Shown here piece by piece: positions 9,157 to 16,131 of a DNA stretch of 25,445 nucleotides. Location of the stretch: assembly GCA_964651095.1 (NCBI GenBank), contig CAZYWO010000022.1, positions 1-25,445 on the forward strand, written 5' to 3'. Position 1 is the first letter of the stretch; each line of letters starts with the position of its first letter. The translations under genes and the position numbers were made by a program. The notes beneath the pieces were generated by a model, which worked only from the letters and a program-made list of their open reading frames with translations, ran no database searches and was not told the origin of the DNA. This DNA comes from SUG1106 sp964651095. GTDB taxonomy: Bacteria > Bacillota > Clostridia > Peptostreptococcales > Anaerovoracaceae.

Positions 9157-9172
9157 AAGCCTATATTGGCTT
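9157..9172 (-). terminator. Small intrinsic terminator after the lysis genes
   Basis: On the minus strand AAGCC, loop AATATA and GGCTT run into T6. It overlaps the stop codon region of the 80-aa gene and precedes two GGAGG motifs before the 186-aa gene, so it probably lowers rather than blocks transcription of the two genes downstream. Confidence 0.55.
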
Positions 9173-9413
9173 ATTTATGATATTCTTCAAGGTCGCTTAT
9201 TCTGTGATTAGCAACCTTTATTTTTTCCTCATGTACCTCGATTTTTTCTTCTATATTATAGGTGCGCTCTATTAGATTGTTATGTTTATCAACCTTTTTT
9301 TCAAGCTGCTCTATCCTGTATGTCGTTACCCTGCTTGTTGCAATAACCCCGAACAGGGAGCCGATTAAGCCCCCTGCGGCAGCTATTATGGCAACTATAA
9401 TTTCTGCGTTCAT
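9171..9413 (-). CDS. Lysis-associated membrane protein, N-terminal TM plus coiled coil (XhlA-like)
   Basis: 80 aa. Residues 4-27 (IIVAIIAAAGGLIGSLFGVI) form one membrane helix; the rest is a charged coiled coil (RIEQLEKKVDKHNNLIERTYNIEEKIEVHEEKIKV in outline). Proteins with one helix and a coiled coil accompany holin and endolysin in many Gram-positive prophages and are often labelled haemolysin XhlA-like, although in XhlA itself the membrane segment is C-terminal. It lies 15 bases downstream of the endolysin on the same strand, with AGGAG before its ATG. Likely role: membrane partner or accessory holin in lysis. It could instead be a virion membrane protein. Confidence 0.7.
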   Translation of the reverse strand: MNAEIIVAIIAAAGGLIGSLFGVIATSRVTTYRIEQLEKKVDKHNNLIERTYNIEEKIEVHEEKIKVANHRISDLEEYHK

Positions 9414-9428
9414 GTCAATCTCCTATGC

Positions 9429-10109
9429 CTATGATATATATACCTTACCGCCCTTTTTAGCACATACATAACCCGATGGGATTAACAACCAGATATCATT
9501 ACCTGACCTATATACTCCCTTGCATGTAACTTTAGTCCCTGATTTAAGAACTCCTGTAGACGTTGCGTGCGCTCTAGCGTTTGCCGTTAATGCGCTCCTT
9601 GATTTTCTCGCATATTTTGTCCCAGGGCCTGTCCTGACATTCATATTTGCTTTCAATGTATACGTTCTGCCGACTGCATATCCGGACGATGATGTCCCCG
9701 ATGATGCAGATGTCTTCCCTGCGTTGTTTACATATGACGTTGGATTAAGTCTATATTTATGATTAGCAGACAGCTTGTTTCTCAATTCAAAGTGACAGTG
9801 ATTACCTGTGGAGTTGCCTGTACTTCCAACCTCTCCGATTTTCTGTCCGGCAGATACTTTTTGCCCTTTTTTAACGCTGATTTTACTCATGTGAGCGTAG
9901 TTGGTATAATATCCGTTGCCGTGATTAATAACAACCTGATTGCCGTAGCTCCAATCTTCAACACCTTTTCCGCACCTTGCTACCGTGCCGCCCATTACAG
10001 CAACTATCGTATAGCCTTTAGGCGCGGCAAAATCTATCCCAAGGTGAGATGATTTATATCCCTGTGATATACGTGTGTATTTAGGGAGTGGTTTACATGC
10101 AAAATTCAT
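9429..10109 (-). CDS. Endolysin: M23 metallopeptidase with C-terminal SH3 domain
   Basis: 226 aa, cell-wall hydrolase that cleaves peptide cross-bridges of peptidoglycan at the end of infection. The N-terminal M23 (LytM-type) domain, about 10-125, has zinc ligands in SSHLGIDFA (His and Asp of HxxxD) and the final HCHFELR (HxH). An SH3-like wall-binding domain follows from about 145 to the end (YTLKANMNVRTGPGTKY, then GVLKSGTKVTCKGVY and IWLLIPSGYVC). No signal peptide, so export depends on the holin. Its ATG overlaps the holin stop as TAATG, and GGAGG lies inside the holin's last codons, so the two are co-translated. Family call is firm; use as endolysin rather than virion lysin rests on the holin neighbour. 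Confidence 0.9.
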   Translation of the reverse strand: MNFACKPLPKYTRISQGYKSSHLGIDFAAPKGYTIVAVMGGTVARCGKGVEDWSYGNQVVINHGNGYYTNYAHMSKISVKKGQKVSAGQKIGEVGSTGNSTGNHCHFELRNKLSANHKYRLNPTSYVNNAGKTSASSGTSSSGYAVGRTYTLKANMNVRTGPGTKYARKSRSALTANARAHATSTGVLKSGTKVTCKGVYRSGNDIWLLIPSGYVCAKKGGKVYIS

Positions 10110-10399
10110 TAGCCTTCCTCCTGTTCTGTTTTTTCAACGCCATCGTGTGCTTCTTCGACTTTGCCCTTTAACTTCTCGTCTGCCATGACATCATCTCCTG
10201 CTATAGCCGCCTGCGTAAAAGAGTTATTTTTCCACCAAGCTGCCACGGCAGTGATTACCGTTGCGCCGAGTGAGCAAAGCTGATAAATGGTATCATCTGC
10301 GATGTCGATAGTGCCTATGCCAAATATAGCAAATACCTGATTGATGAGTGCCAGCAGCAGTACGATTGTGCGCGCTATAGTTCCATTTTTGATTTTCAT
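10109..10399 (-). CDS. Holin, SPP1/XhlB family
   Basis: 96 aa. Begins MKIKNGTIARTIVLLLALINQ, the characteristic opening of SPP1-type holins, with one membrane helix at about 9-30, a second at 40-57, then AWWKNNSFTQAA and an acidic tail (EKTEQEEG). It oligomerises in the cytoplasmic membrane and lets the downstream endolysin reach the wall. AGAGG lies eight bases ahead of the ATG. It sits 24 bases after a bidirectional hairpin that separates it from the toxin-antitoxin locus, so lysis genes may have separate transcription control. Family assignment is strong. Confidence 0.9.
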   Translation of the reverse strand: MKIKNGTIARTIVLLLALINQVFAIFGIGTIDIADDTIYQLCSLGATVITAVAAWWKNNSFTQAAIAGDDVMADEKLKGKVEEAHDGVEKTEQEEG

Positions 10400-10422
10400 T
10401 TCTTACCTCTCTTTCCAATACA

Positions 10423-10458
10423 AAAGACCCTCAGAACTCTTTTATTCCTTGGGTCTTT
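10423..10458. terminator. Hairpin before the holin, possibly bidirectional
   Basis: AAAGACCC (10423-10430) pairs perfectly with GGGTCTTT (10451-10458) around a 20-base loop. It is followed by a T-rich tract (GCATTTTTAT) on the plus strand and TTTTG on the minus strand. It would limit read-through from the fibre and toxin region into the holin. Confidence 0.5.
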
Positions 10459-10469
10459 GCATTTTTATA

Positions 10470-10497
10470 TTGATATAAGTTATGTTTATGATATAAT
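10470..10497 (+). promoter_or_regulatory. Promoter of the antitoxin RNA (locus 1)
   Basis: TTGATA (10470-10475), a 16-bp spacer and TATAAT (10492-10497), firing rightwards against the structural operon. There is no open frame downstream before the terminator, as expected for an antisense RNA. Confidence 0.75.
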
Positions 10498-10503
10498 AAA
10501 AAC

Positions 10504-10585
10504 AAGAGGAAGCCGGAAAAAACGGCTAACCGATATCAGTCGTTAATGACCGCCATCAGTTGCAAGCAGGGCGGTCATTTTATTT
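10504..10585 (+). ncRNA. Type I antitoxin RNA (locus 1)
   Basis: Short non-coding transcript, about 80 nt, predicted from a TATAAT promoter to a 10-bp terminator. It begins AACAAGAGGAAGCCGG, holds the hairpin AGCCG/CGGCT around A-rich bases, then CTAACCGATATC. Its 3' end is antisense to the end of the toxin gene, including the stop codon, and its TAACCG is complementary to CGGTTA in the toxin leader. This convergent arrangement with a shared terminator is that of par/Fst-type and clostridial type I loci. RNA ends are predicted, not measured. Confidence 0.7.
10545..10579 (+). terminator. Terminator shared by toxin and antitoxin transcripts (locus 1)
   Basis: AATGACCGCC (10545-10554) pairs perfectly with GGCGGTCATT (10570-10579) around a 15-base loop and is followed by TTTATTTCC on the plus strand. 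The toxin's TGA stop (10575-10577) is inside the stem, so both RNAs overlap here. Confidence 0.8.
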
Positions 10586-10643
10586 CCTTCACAATCTTAT
10601 AAAGGATCACAAGATAAATTACATCAAACATGTATTCTACCAT
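10575..10643 (-). CDS. Type I toxin: 22-aa hydrophobic membrane peptide (locus 1)
   Basis: A 22-residue peptide, MVEYMFDVIYLVILYKIVKEIK in outline: one hydrophobic span (residues 5-18) and a Lys-rich C terminus, the form of Fst/TxpA-like and clostridial type I toxins that insert in the membrane and kill or arrest the cell when not repressed. Ribosome site AAAGGA lies ten bases before the ATG; two in-frame GTG codons sit closer and could serve as starts. It has its own consensus promoter on the same strand as the late operon. The antisense RNA opposes its 3' half. It is too short for ordinary gene calling and lies between the fibre and lysis genes. Confidence 0.7.
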   Translation of the reverse strand: MVEYMFDVIYLVILYKIVKEIK

Positions 10644-10726
10644 GTGCACCACATCCTTTCAGGCTAATCCCAATGGATCCCTTTAAGATGTGGTTAACCG
10701 CTTTAACTTGTCCTCTTGTTAATACT

Positions 10727-10755
10727 ATTCTATTGTTATTATTTCCGTATGTCAA
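10727..10755 (-). promoter_or_regulatory. Promoter of the toxin mRNA (locus 1)
   Basis: On the minus strand TTGACA (10755-10750), a 17-bp spacer and TAGAAT (10732-10727). The leader of about 80 nt that follows begins near 10720 with AACAAGAGGAC and contains AAAGCGGTTAACC, complementary in part to the antitoxin RNA. Confidence 0.8.
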
Positions 10756-10787
10756 CGGATTTTAAGAGGCGGTATCTCGCCCCTATG

Positions 10788-11416
10788 CTATTTGTAGTAA
10801 CCGTCTATTAAAATATCAACATAATATGACCCTGCTATTTGAGCGCCTGCAGTTCTGCCGTAAATTGTGAATGTGTGTGGAGTTGCAGTAGATAACGCGC
10901 TTGGGTTTAGTACGCAATCTCCCGTCCTATTGTCTCCGATATATCGTTCTTGTGCCATTATTATAGCTGATTTTGCGGCAGCTTGGTCGGTTATTAGCGT
11001 AAAGCTTGTAGGCAGTGTAACGACTACATAACCACTCGTAAAGGTCAAGTAACCGCTGCGCCTTATTTTCATTTTTCCGCTATAGTATTTTTCATATGAC
11101 CATATACCTGATGTCCCTTGGGCTATAATCTGATCTCGAGAGCCTGCATATGTTACCCACGAGCTCCAAGCTGTCCCAGTCCAGCGTCTTGCAAATGTTA
11201 CAAAATAACNNNNNNNNNNNNNNNNNNNNNNNNNNNNNNNNNNNNNNNNNNNNNNNNNNNNNNNNNNNNNNNNNNNNNNNNNNNNNNNNNNNNNNNNNNN
11301 NNNNNNNNNAAAGTTCCCTCTATTGTGTCTATTTGTGTTTGATTTTTCTTTATAGATGCGACTGAACTTTGAAGTTGTTTTATCGCTACATCACTTCGTT
11401 TCGGGTCTAATACCAT
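10788..11416 (-). CDS. Tail-fibre protein, distal part, interrupted by an assembly gap
   Basis: A receptor-binding or fibre-tip protein in two readable pieces. The N-terminal 35 residues (MVLDPKRSDVAIKQLQSSV then ASIKKNQTQIDTIEGT) form a short trimeric-type coiled coil. After the N run, the frame ending in the 94-residue tail continues from ARRWTGTAWSSWVTYAG and EKYYSGKMKIRR to GYYK, the wording of fibre C termini that recur in clostridial phages. The gap length is nominal, so frame and size across it are unknown. Its ATG overlaps the upstream fibre's stop (TAATG), with GGAGG inside that gene. Surface fibre role is inferred from composition and position. A hairpin GGGGCG/CGCCTC just after the stop may be a weak terminator. 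Confidence 0.75.
11210..11309. other. Assembly gap, 100 N
   Basis: Exactly 100 N, the usual placeholder for a gap of unknown size, between the coiled-coil start and the C-terminal part of the fibre gene. A collapsed repeat or a variable region is a common cause. Confidence 0.98.
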
Positions 11417-12642
11417 TATGAAATAACCTCCTCGTTCGTATTCGCTTTAACGTTTATAGTTCCCTTTGTCCAAGCTCCGTTTTTCTTTATCCATGCAATT
11501 CCTTTGCGCCATTTGCCGTTAACGTTTACCCACACTATAGCTTCATGCCATATTGACAGAGGTGTCCATATTGCGTATAAGGTGGTATTTGCACTTATTG
11601 TTATACTCCCTCCTGCGCTGTATTTCGCAAGCTTATCACTTGAACTTGTACTCCAACCTAAAAAATCATAGCCTGTTCTTGTTGGTTCAGTGGTTGACAA
11701 AGTGAATGTATTGCTTGTAGCTGAATTATATATAGTTGCGCTCTGTGAGCTTGGCGCACCACTGCCGCCATTGGCATTGTAGGAAATAGTTAACGTCTTT
11801 TTCCATATTGCGTATAAGGTGGTATTTGCGCTTATTGTTATACTCCCTCCTGCACTGTACGCTGATGTTGTGGCAGTATTCGACGTATTCCAGCCCACAA
11901 AGGTGTACCCGCTTTTCGTCGGTACCGTTGTTGACAAAGTAAATGTATTACTCGTTGTCGCATTATATATTGTTGCGCTCTGTGAACTTGGTGCGCCACT
12001 ACCACCATTAGCATTGTACGAGAGTGTCAGTGTCTTTTTCCATATTGCATATAAAGTAATTGCTGCATTTGCAGTATACGATGCCCCCGCGCTATATGAT
12101 GATGTTGTCGCTGTGGAAGATGTTCCCCAGCCCACAAAAGTATACCCCGTTCTCGTTGGAACAGTTGTTGATAATGTGAGCGTTTTGCCATACCATTTAG
12201 TCTGTGAACTTGGTGCACCACTACCGCCATTGGCATTGTAGGAAACTGTATAGCTTGCAAGTGCAGGAACAGAAAATGAAGTGTATACAGATGCACTGCC
12301 CCCAGCATAAGCAATTCCTGTATATTTAAATGCGGCATACTTAGTCTGTGCGCTTGTTCCACGTGAAAAAGACGTTGACTTCGAGCCTGCTGTAACTATG
12401 TTTGAACTGCTCCACGCCGTCGAGCTTGTAGTTTTCACTGATTTATTTGACGCAAGCGTTGTCCCTGCTGATGTAGACCAACCATAATACAGTGTGTTAG
12501 ATGAATCGCTGCATTGATACTTAGTTCTAATATAATATGTCGCTGTAACCGTGGTCGTTGTCGCTGAGGACGATACACTTACATTTATTCCCGCTTTGCC
12601 CTGTGCGTTGCCGCTCCCTGCGGCAGAACTCCATACTGTCAT
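11416..12642 (-). CDS. Tail-fibre protein with three Listeria-Bacteroides (InlB B-type) repeats
   Basis: 408 aa, Ser/Thr/Ala-rich, no signal peptide, as expected for a virion protein. Residues 1-128 form an N-terminal beta-rich part (YYGWSTSAGTTLASNKS). Three repeats of about 77 residues follow at 131-201, 204-280 and 283-359, each with SYNANGGSGAPSSQ, a GYTFVGW or GYDFLGW core, and a TLYAIW end. This is the pattern of the Listeria-Bacteroides repeat found in bacterial surface adhesins. The C-terminal 45 residues contain WVNVNGKWRKG and WIKKNGAWTKG, a motif frequent at fibre ends. It overlaps the next fibre gene by one base. Likely role: an elongated, host-surface-contacting fibre. An adhesin-like origin by transfer is possible. 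Confidence 0.85.
   Translation of the reverse strand: MTVWSSAAGSGNAQGKAGINVSVSSSATTTTVTATYYIRTKYQCSDSSNTLYYGWSTSAGTTLASNKSVKTTSSTAWSSSNIVTAGSKSTSFSRGTSAQTKYAAFKYTGIAYAGGSASVYTSFSVPALASYTVSYNANGGSGAPSSQTKWYGKTLTLSTTVPTRTGYTFVGWGTSSTATTSSYSAGASYTANAAITLYAIWKKTLTLSYNANGGSGAPSSQSATIYNATTSNTFTLSTTVPTKSGYTFVGWNTSNTATTSAYSAGGSITISANTTLYAIWKKTLTISYNANGGSGAPSSQSATIYNSATSNTFTLSTTEPTRTGYDFLGWSTSSSDKLAKYSAGGSITISANTTLYAIWTPLSIWHEAIVWVNVNGKWRKGIAWIKKNGAWTKGTINVKANTNEEVIS
11566..12252 (-). repeat. Three tandem repeats of about 237 bp coding the fibre repeats
   Basis: The coding sequence for the three Listeria-Bacteroides units is also repetitive at DNA level: the stretch coding KKTLT.SYNANGGSGAPSSQ recurs with few changes. 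It could recombine to change the repeat number. Confidence 0.8.
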
Positions 12643-12651
12643 GTTGCACCT

Positions 12652-13104
12652 CTACTCTGTTAACTGTATATATACATCGCCGTCGACACCGCCAGACGGG
12701 TCAGCAGTTCCGTATGTTATTTTTACGGTGCTTATAGTTCCGTCATTTATCATAGTGTTTATACTGTTTGCATTCTCCTGTAGGCGCTGTACTGCTGCAT
12801 CTGTGGAGCTTTTATTTGTATTTATGATGTTTGTGAGGTCTGTCTTATCACTTTTCATCTGTGCCGACAATGTTTCCAGAATCTCAACGTCTGCTATATC
12901 ACACAGTTCCTTATTTGTGTCAATTGCCGTCTGTATATAGTCAAGAGCGTCATTGTGTTTTTCCGCAATCAGTGTCGGCAGCTGGTCGAATCTAAGCTTG
13001 TTTTCTGTTGCGCTGTTATTAGGTAATGTATTACCACTTACCCCCTGCAATCCATTTTCTTGAATTTCAGATTCTGTAACCTTATATGTGTCTTTAGTTG
13101 CCAT
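12652..13104 (-). CDS. Fibre-attachment protein with coiled coil, 150 aa
   Basis: Structural protein, probably the virion-proximal fibre or its attachment piece. Residues 1-30 (ATKDTYKVTESEIQENGLQG) are polar, 40-115 make helices and a coiled coil (DYIQTAIDTNKELCDIADVE), and the C terminus ends KITYGTADPSGGVDGDVYIQ. That terminal motif (DPSGG.DGD.YIQ) is common at the junctions of phage fibre proteins. It lies between the large tail protein and the repeat-bearing fibre, with spacings of 10 and 9 bases, and has GGGGAAG before its ATG. Role is inferred from order and motif. Confidence 0.7.
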   Translation of the reverse strand: MATKDTYKVTESEIQENGLQGVSGNTLPNNSATENKLRFDQLPTLIAEKHNDALDYIQTAIDTNKELCDIADVEILETLSAQMKSDKTDLTNIINTNKSSTDAAVQRLQENANSINTMINDGTISTVKITYGTADPSGGVDGDVYIQLTE

Positions 13105-13114
13105 ATTCTTCCCC

Positions 13115-15019
13115 TTATTTAATGAATCTACCGTCTGTAGATTTACGCTTGCTGTAGCCTCCTACCGTGTATGATTTTGTAATTTCATACACTACAAATG
13201 GTTCATTTATTACGTCATTCGTAATAATGAACTGTAATCTTTTATATTTTTTTATCTTCTTGTTTATGAATATATCGACAGGTGCATCGTTAGAATCGAA
13301 TGTGAATCTATCAAAATCAATATACGAAAAATAAAATCTATCCGCATACTGCTGACCTATATAATATTTTTTGTTATTATCTACATTTAAATATACTTTA
13401 GCCGATGTTACTGCATACGGAAGCATACTCACAACCGTACCTTTCTTTAGCAATGTTTTATATAGCTGTGTAGCGCCATCGTTATCAAGCGGTGTACTCC
13501 ATTCAGCGTATATTGCTTCGCCATCATCGTTGTAACAATCGCCTTCATCGGCGGTTTTAAATCGCCTGAGTGTACCATTTGACGTTGCGAACCACAGTGT
13601 ACCGTTATATACCGCAAATTTTTTTGCATCTATATTTTCCCAGTAATAGCATTCATACACAAAATTAGTCCACTCCGTTCCCCATGATGTTTTTTGCCTT
13701 GTATCTAACACATAACAATGGTTATTTACGCTTAGTATGTAATATCCATCCCAAACAGTAGCGGCTGAATTTTGTAAATCATCCTCCTGAAATAACTTTT
13801 TATTTAGATAATAACTTCTATTTTTTACTGCCGTTGATGATAATGCACATATTCCTGATGGAGCTAAAAACAGTTGTGCATCGTCTAAACTGCCGAATGT
13901 GTTAGGTGACACAGCTCCAACGCCTGTCAAAAACTGCTTAACCGCATATACCGCTTCATCATCATAAGTTGTTGAGTACATGAAATAAACAGTTGTATCA
14001 ACCGAATTGCTTTCTTTTATAACGCCGAGGTATTCACCAAGCGGGGCAAGCCCCAAAATCTTTGTGTCGTTACTGCCGACCACTGCATAATTAAGATCCG
14101 GAAAATAGCTTACTCCAACAACCGCATCAGAATACCATACATATGAACTGTACAAATCATCATCAAGCCCGCTCAGAAAAACCCTGTTTTCATAAAGAGC
14201 AACCGCAGTACAATTCAGGAACTTATCCACTAAAGCGTTTTCACTTGATGGTGTGTATTCAACCATAACGTTATCTTCGCCCTCTACAGGAGGCGCGCCG
14301 ATTGTAGCAGTTATTGTGTTTCCTGATACGCTTACGCTTCCTGTAAACGCTACAAAATTACCGCTCGAATCTTTCACCTTTATCGTTACCGATTGCGTCG
14401 TATCTATCGCCTGAGTAACTACAAGAGATTTAGTACTGCCGTCAGATGCCGTTATGAACTGTTCTATTCTTCGCCTTGTTAATAGATTTACGCTCTCGTA
14501 TATAGTTCCCCCGCCTGTAGGGCTTCGACCTATAATTGTTGTTGGTATATAAGGTGTTACAAGTTCAAAGCTATAAGTATCACCGCTTGGCATATATTCA
14601 TATAAATTGCCATTGGTTATCACGCAAAACAAGCTTTCTGCATTCGTCCCAACGAAAAATCCTATGACATTATCGCCGCACGATGTCATTAAAACATCAT
14701 AAACATATCCAGTATCAGTTACATCTACTCTACACAGCGTATCATCTACATGGCAAATTAAATGCGAGGTATTATTAAAGTCAAAGCTCCACATATTTTT
14801 GCAATTATTATCATAATCTTCTCCGTTGTATTCTGAACTTATTATGGTTTCCCAACCCCAACGCTTCTTTGGGTTTCCACCTTCGTCACTTATCATATTG
14901 ACCGATGTCGGGGAATGCTTCTTATACACCGAAGATGAATTTTTAGTAAAATCCACACCATGCAAATCCGTATATTGAGTTGTATAAACTTTTTCTTCGT
15001 CCGGTACCGATAAAGGCAT
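13115..15019 (-). CDS. Tail hub/stabilisation-type protein, 634 aa
   Basis: Large beta-rich protein with no signal or membrane segment. It opens MPLSVPDEEKVYTTQYTDLH, with KKRWGWETI at about 50; repeated WxF/WYSD and LYENRVFLSG-type strands through 150-480 suggest a propeller-like fold. Position after the adaptor and before the fibres matches the P22 gp10 / T7 gp12-like nozzle proteins of short-tailed phages, which close the portal channel and carry the fibres. A GGGGG ribosome site lies seven bases before its ATG, and it starts one base after the adaptor's stop. I recognise the position and general type rather than a specific family. Confidence 0.65.
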   Translation of the reverse strand: MPLSVPDEEKVYTTQYTDLHGVDFTKNSSSVYKKHSPTSVNMISDEGGNPKKRWGWETIISSEYNGEDYDNNCKNMWSFDFNNTSHLICHVDDTLCRVDVTDTGYVYDVLMTSCGDNVIGFFVGTNAESLFCVITNGNLYEYMPSGDTYSFELVTPYIPTTIIGRSPTGGGTIYESVNLLTRRRIEQFITASDGSTKSLVVTQAIDTTQSVTIKVKDSSGNFVAFTGSVSVSGNTITATIGAPPVEGEDNVMVEYTPSSENALVDKFLNCTAVALYENRVFLSGLDDDLYSSYVWYSDAVVGVSYFPDLNYAVVGSNDTKILGLAPLGEYLGVIKESNSVDTTVYFMYSTTYDDEAVYAVKQFLTGVGAVSPNTFGSLDDAQLFLAPSGICALSSTAVKNRSYYLNKKLFQEDDLQNSAATVWDGYYILSVNNHCYVLDTRQKTSWGTEWTNFVYECYYWENIDAKKFAVYNGTLWFATSNGTLRRFKTADEGDCYNDDGEAIYAEWSTPLDNDGATQLYKTLLKKGTVVSMLPYAVTSAKVYLNVDNNKKYYIGQQYADRFYFSYIDFDRFTFDSNDAPVDIFINKKIKKYKRLQFIITNDVINEPFVVYEITKSYTVGGYSKRKSTDGRFIK

Positions 15020-15020
15020 T

Positions 15021-15614
15021 TTATATCCCCCAATCTGATATTATCCTTGCTTTTGGTTTAGTATCTGTAGCTTGCAATTCTGCCGCCAATGTCTCATATC
15101 TATTGTAGTAATATACTGATTTCGTCTGGTCATCATCTAGCCATATATAATAGCTTGCAAGCAAGGGAAGTAACTGATGTGCTCTTAACGGCAGTTCTAT
15201 CTCCGTATTACTGTCGCTTGATCCTGTGTATGGCACATGCGCTTTTTTATAAAAAACTCGAAACTTTCCAGATACGCTCCCGTCCATTACTAATATTTTG
15301 CCGTTTTCTATATCAAAATCGTTATATTTGGTATAAACCTTATCGCCATACATAACGGGAGTATCAGCAAACGCTAGAAACGTCACATTTCCATCACTAT
15401 CTTTTGTCAGTTCTTCTATGTCGTAATATATTAAATTCTCAGTGCTCCCGTCTTGTTCTATTTCATATGTTCCGATAATAGGAGCAACAAATAAATTTAT
15501 TTCGGTTATTGCTCTATTTATACAGTTTGGTATAATGCTCCCAAAATCTTCAATTTCACTTTCATCGGAAAAGCCTAAGTCTTTTATGTTTTCAATTAGC
15601 TCACCGTAATTCAT
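15021..15614 (-). CDS. Head-tail adaptor (connector) protein
   Basis: 197 aa. The N-terminal helical part (NYGELIENIKDLGFSDESE, then IPNCINRAITEINLFVAP) and the C-terminal helices (LPLRAHQLLPLLASYYIWLD and YYNRYETLAAEL) flank a beta insertion. This is the form of gp6/gp4-type connector proteins that dock under the portal. Length and place between capsid and nozzle protein agree. Its ATG overlaps the stop of the 35-aa gene by ATGA, so it depends on translation of that gene. Confident about being structural, moderately confident about adaptor role. Confidence 0.7.
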   Translation of the reverse strand: MNYGELIENIKDLGFSDESEIEDFGSIIPNCINRAITEINLFVAPIIGTYEIEQDGSTENLIYYDIEELTKDSDGNVTFLAFADTPVMYGDKVYTKYNDFDIENGKILVMDGSVSGKFRVFYKKAHVPYTGSSDSNTEIELPLRAHQLLPLLASYYIWLDDDQTKSVYYYNRYETLAAELQATDTKPKARIISDWGI

Positions 15615-15718
15615 TTCTTCCTCCGTGTTTTTTTAGGTTTTGCTTTTTTCGCTTTTTCCGCTTCTTCAACCTGCTTTCGCTTTTCTTCAAGCCGTTTTCT
15701 CTGCTTACGTGTTGCCAT
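15611..15718 (-). CDS. Tiny basic protein, 35 aa, Lys/Arg/Glu-rich
   Basis: An overlooked small gene: start ATG 15716-15718 with AAGGAG eight bases ahead and stop overlapping the adaptor start (ATGA). The peptide begins MATRKQRKRLEEKRKQVEEA and continues EKAKKAKPKKTRRKK, so 19 of 35 residues are Lys or Arg. It is a single charged helix with a basic tail. It could bind DNA or portal/capsid surfaces, or exist mainly to couple translation into the adaptor gene. No family recognised; the ribosome site and overlap make it very likely to be translated. Confidence 0.75.
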   Translation of the reverse strand: MATRKQRKRLEEKRKQVEEAEKAKKAKPKKTRRKK

Positions 15719-15742
15719 TTCATTGCTCCTTAAAAAACAAAT

Positions 15743-15768
15743 GGGGAGTAGCGCTTATGTTACTCCCC
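15743..15768 (-). terminator. Intrinsic terminator between decoration protein and 35-aa gene
   Basis: On the minus strand GGGGAGTA, a 10-base loop and TACTCCCC are followed by ATTTGTTTTTT. It sits just after the decoration-like gene, so capsid and decoration mRNA would exceed tail mRNA. Confidence 0.75.
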
Positions 15769-15775
15769 GCAATTA

Positions 15776-16120
15776 CTAAACTCTAGCTTCTACAATTCCT
15801 AACGTCATTGCCTTATCTGCAACCACAGTTACTTTGCCACCTTTTTCACCGCTTACATTTTTAAACCTGTTGGAATTGATTGTAAACGCATACGTGCCGG
15901 CAGCGTCAAAAAGCATAACTTCATCATTTACTCCCGCATAACTGTTGCCTGCCTTAAGAGTAAGCGATGTAGACGCTGTTGTTACTGTTGCAATAAACAT
16001 AGTATGTTCGTCCTTAAAACTACAATCAAAATCAGCTTCAGTGTCTGCCGTAAGCGAGTTTAAAGTAACCGCTACCGGCGAATTTGGCTGTTCTGTCTTG
16101 TTTACTATTAAATCTGCCAT
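15776..16120 (-). CDS. Head decoration-like protein, 114 aa
   Basis: Small all-beta protein without Cys: MADLIVNKTEQPNSPVAVTL, a middle SLTLKAGNSYAGVNDEVM and end TVVADKAMTLGIVEARV. Immediately downstream of the major capsid gene (11 bases) with GGAGG before the ATG. A short beta protein in that position is usually a capsid-decorating or cementing protein. A terminator follows it, keeping it in the high-expression capsid segment. Family not recognised for certain; Ig-like or other beta-sandwich folds are possible. Confidence 0.65.
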   Translation of the reverse strand: MADLIVNKTEQPNSPVAVTLNSLTADTEADFDCSFKDEHTMFIATVTTASTSLTLKAGNSYAGVNDEVMLFDAAGTYAFTINSNRFKNVSGEKGGKVTVVADKAMTLGIVEARV

Positions 16121-16131
16121 TTTTGTACCTC

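Noticed and set aside
10788..11416. Diversity-generating retroelement acting on the fibre tip
   Set aside because: No reverse transcriptase, template repeat or adenine-rich variable repeat is seen; the gap prevents a complete check.
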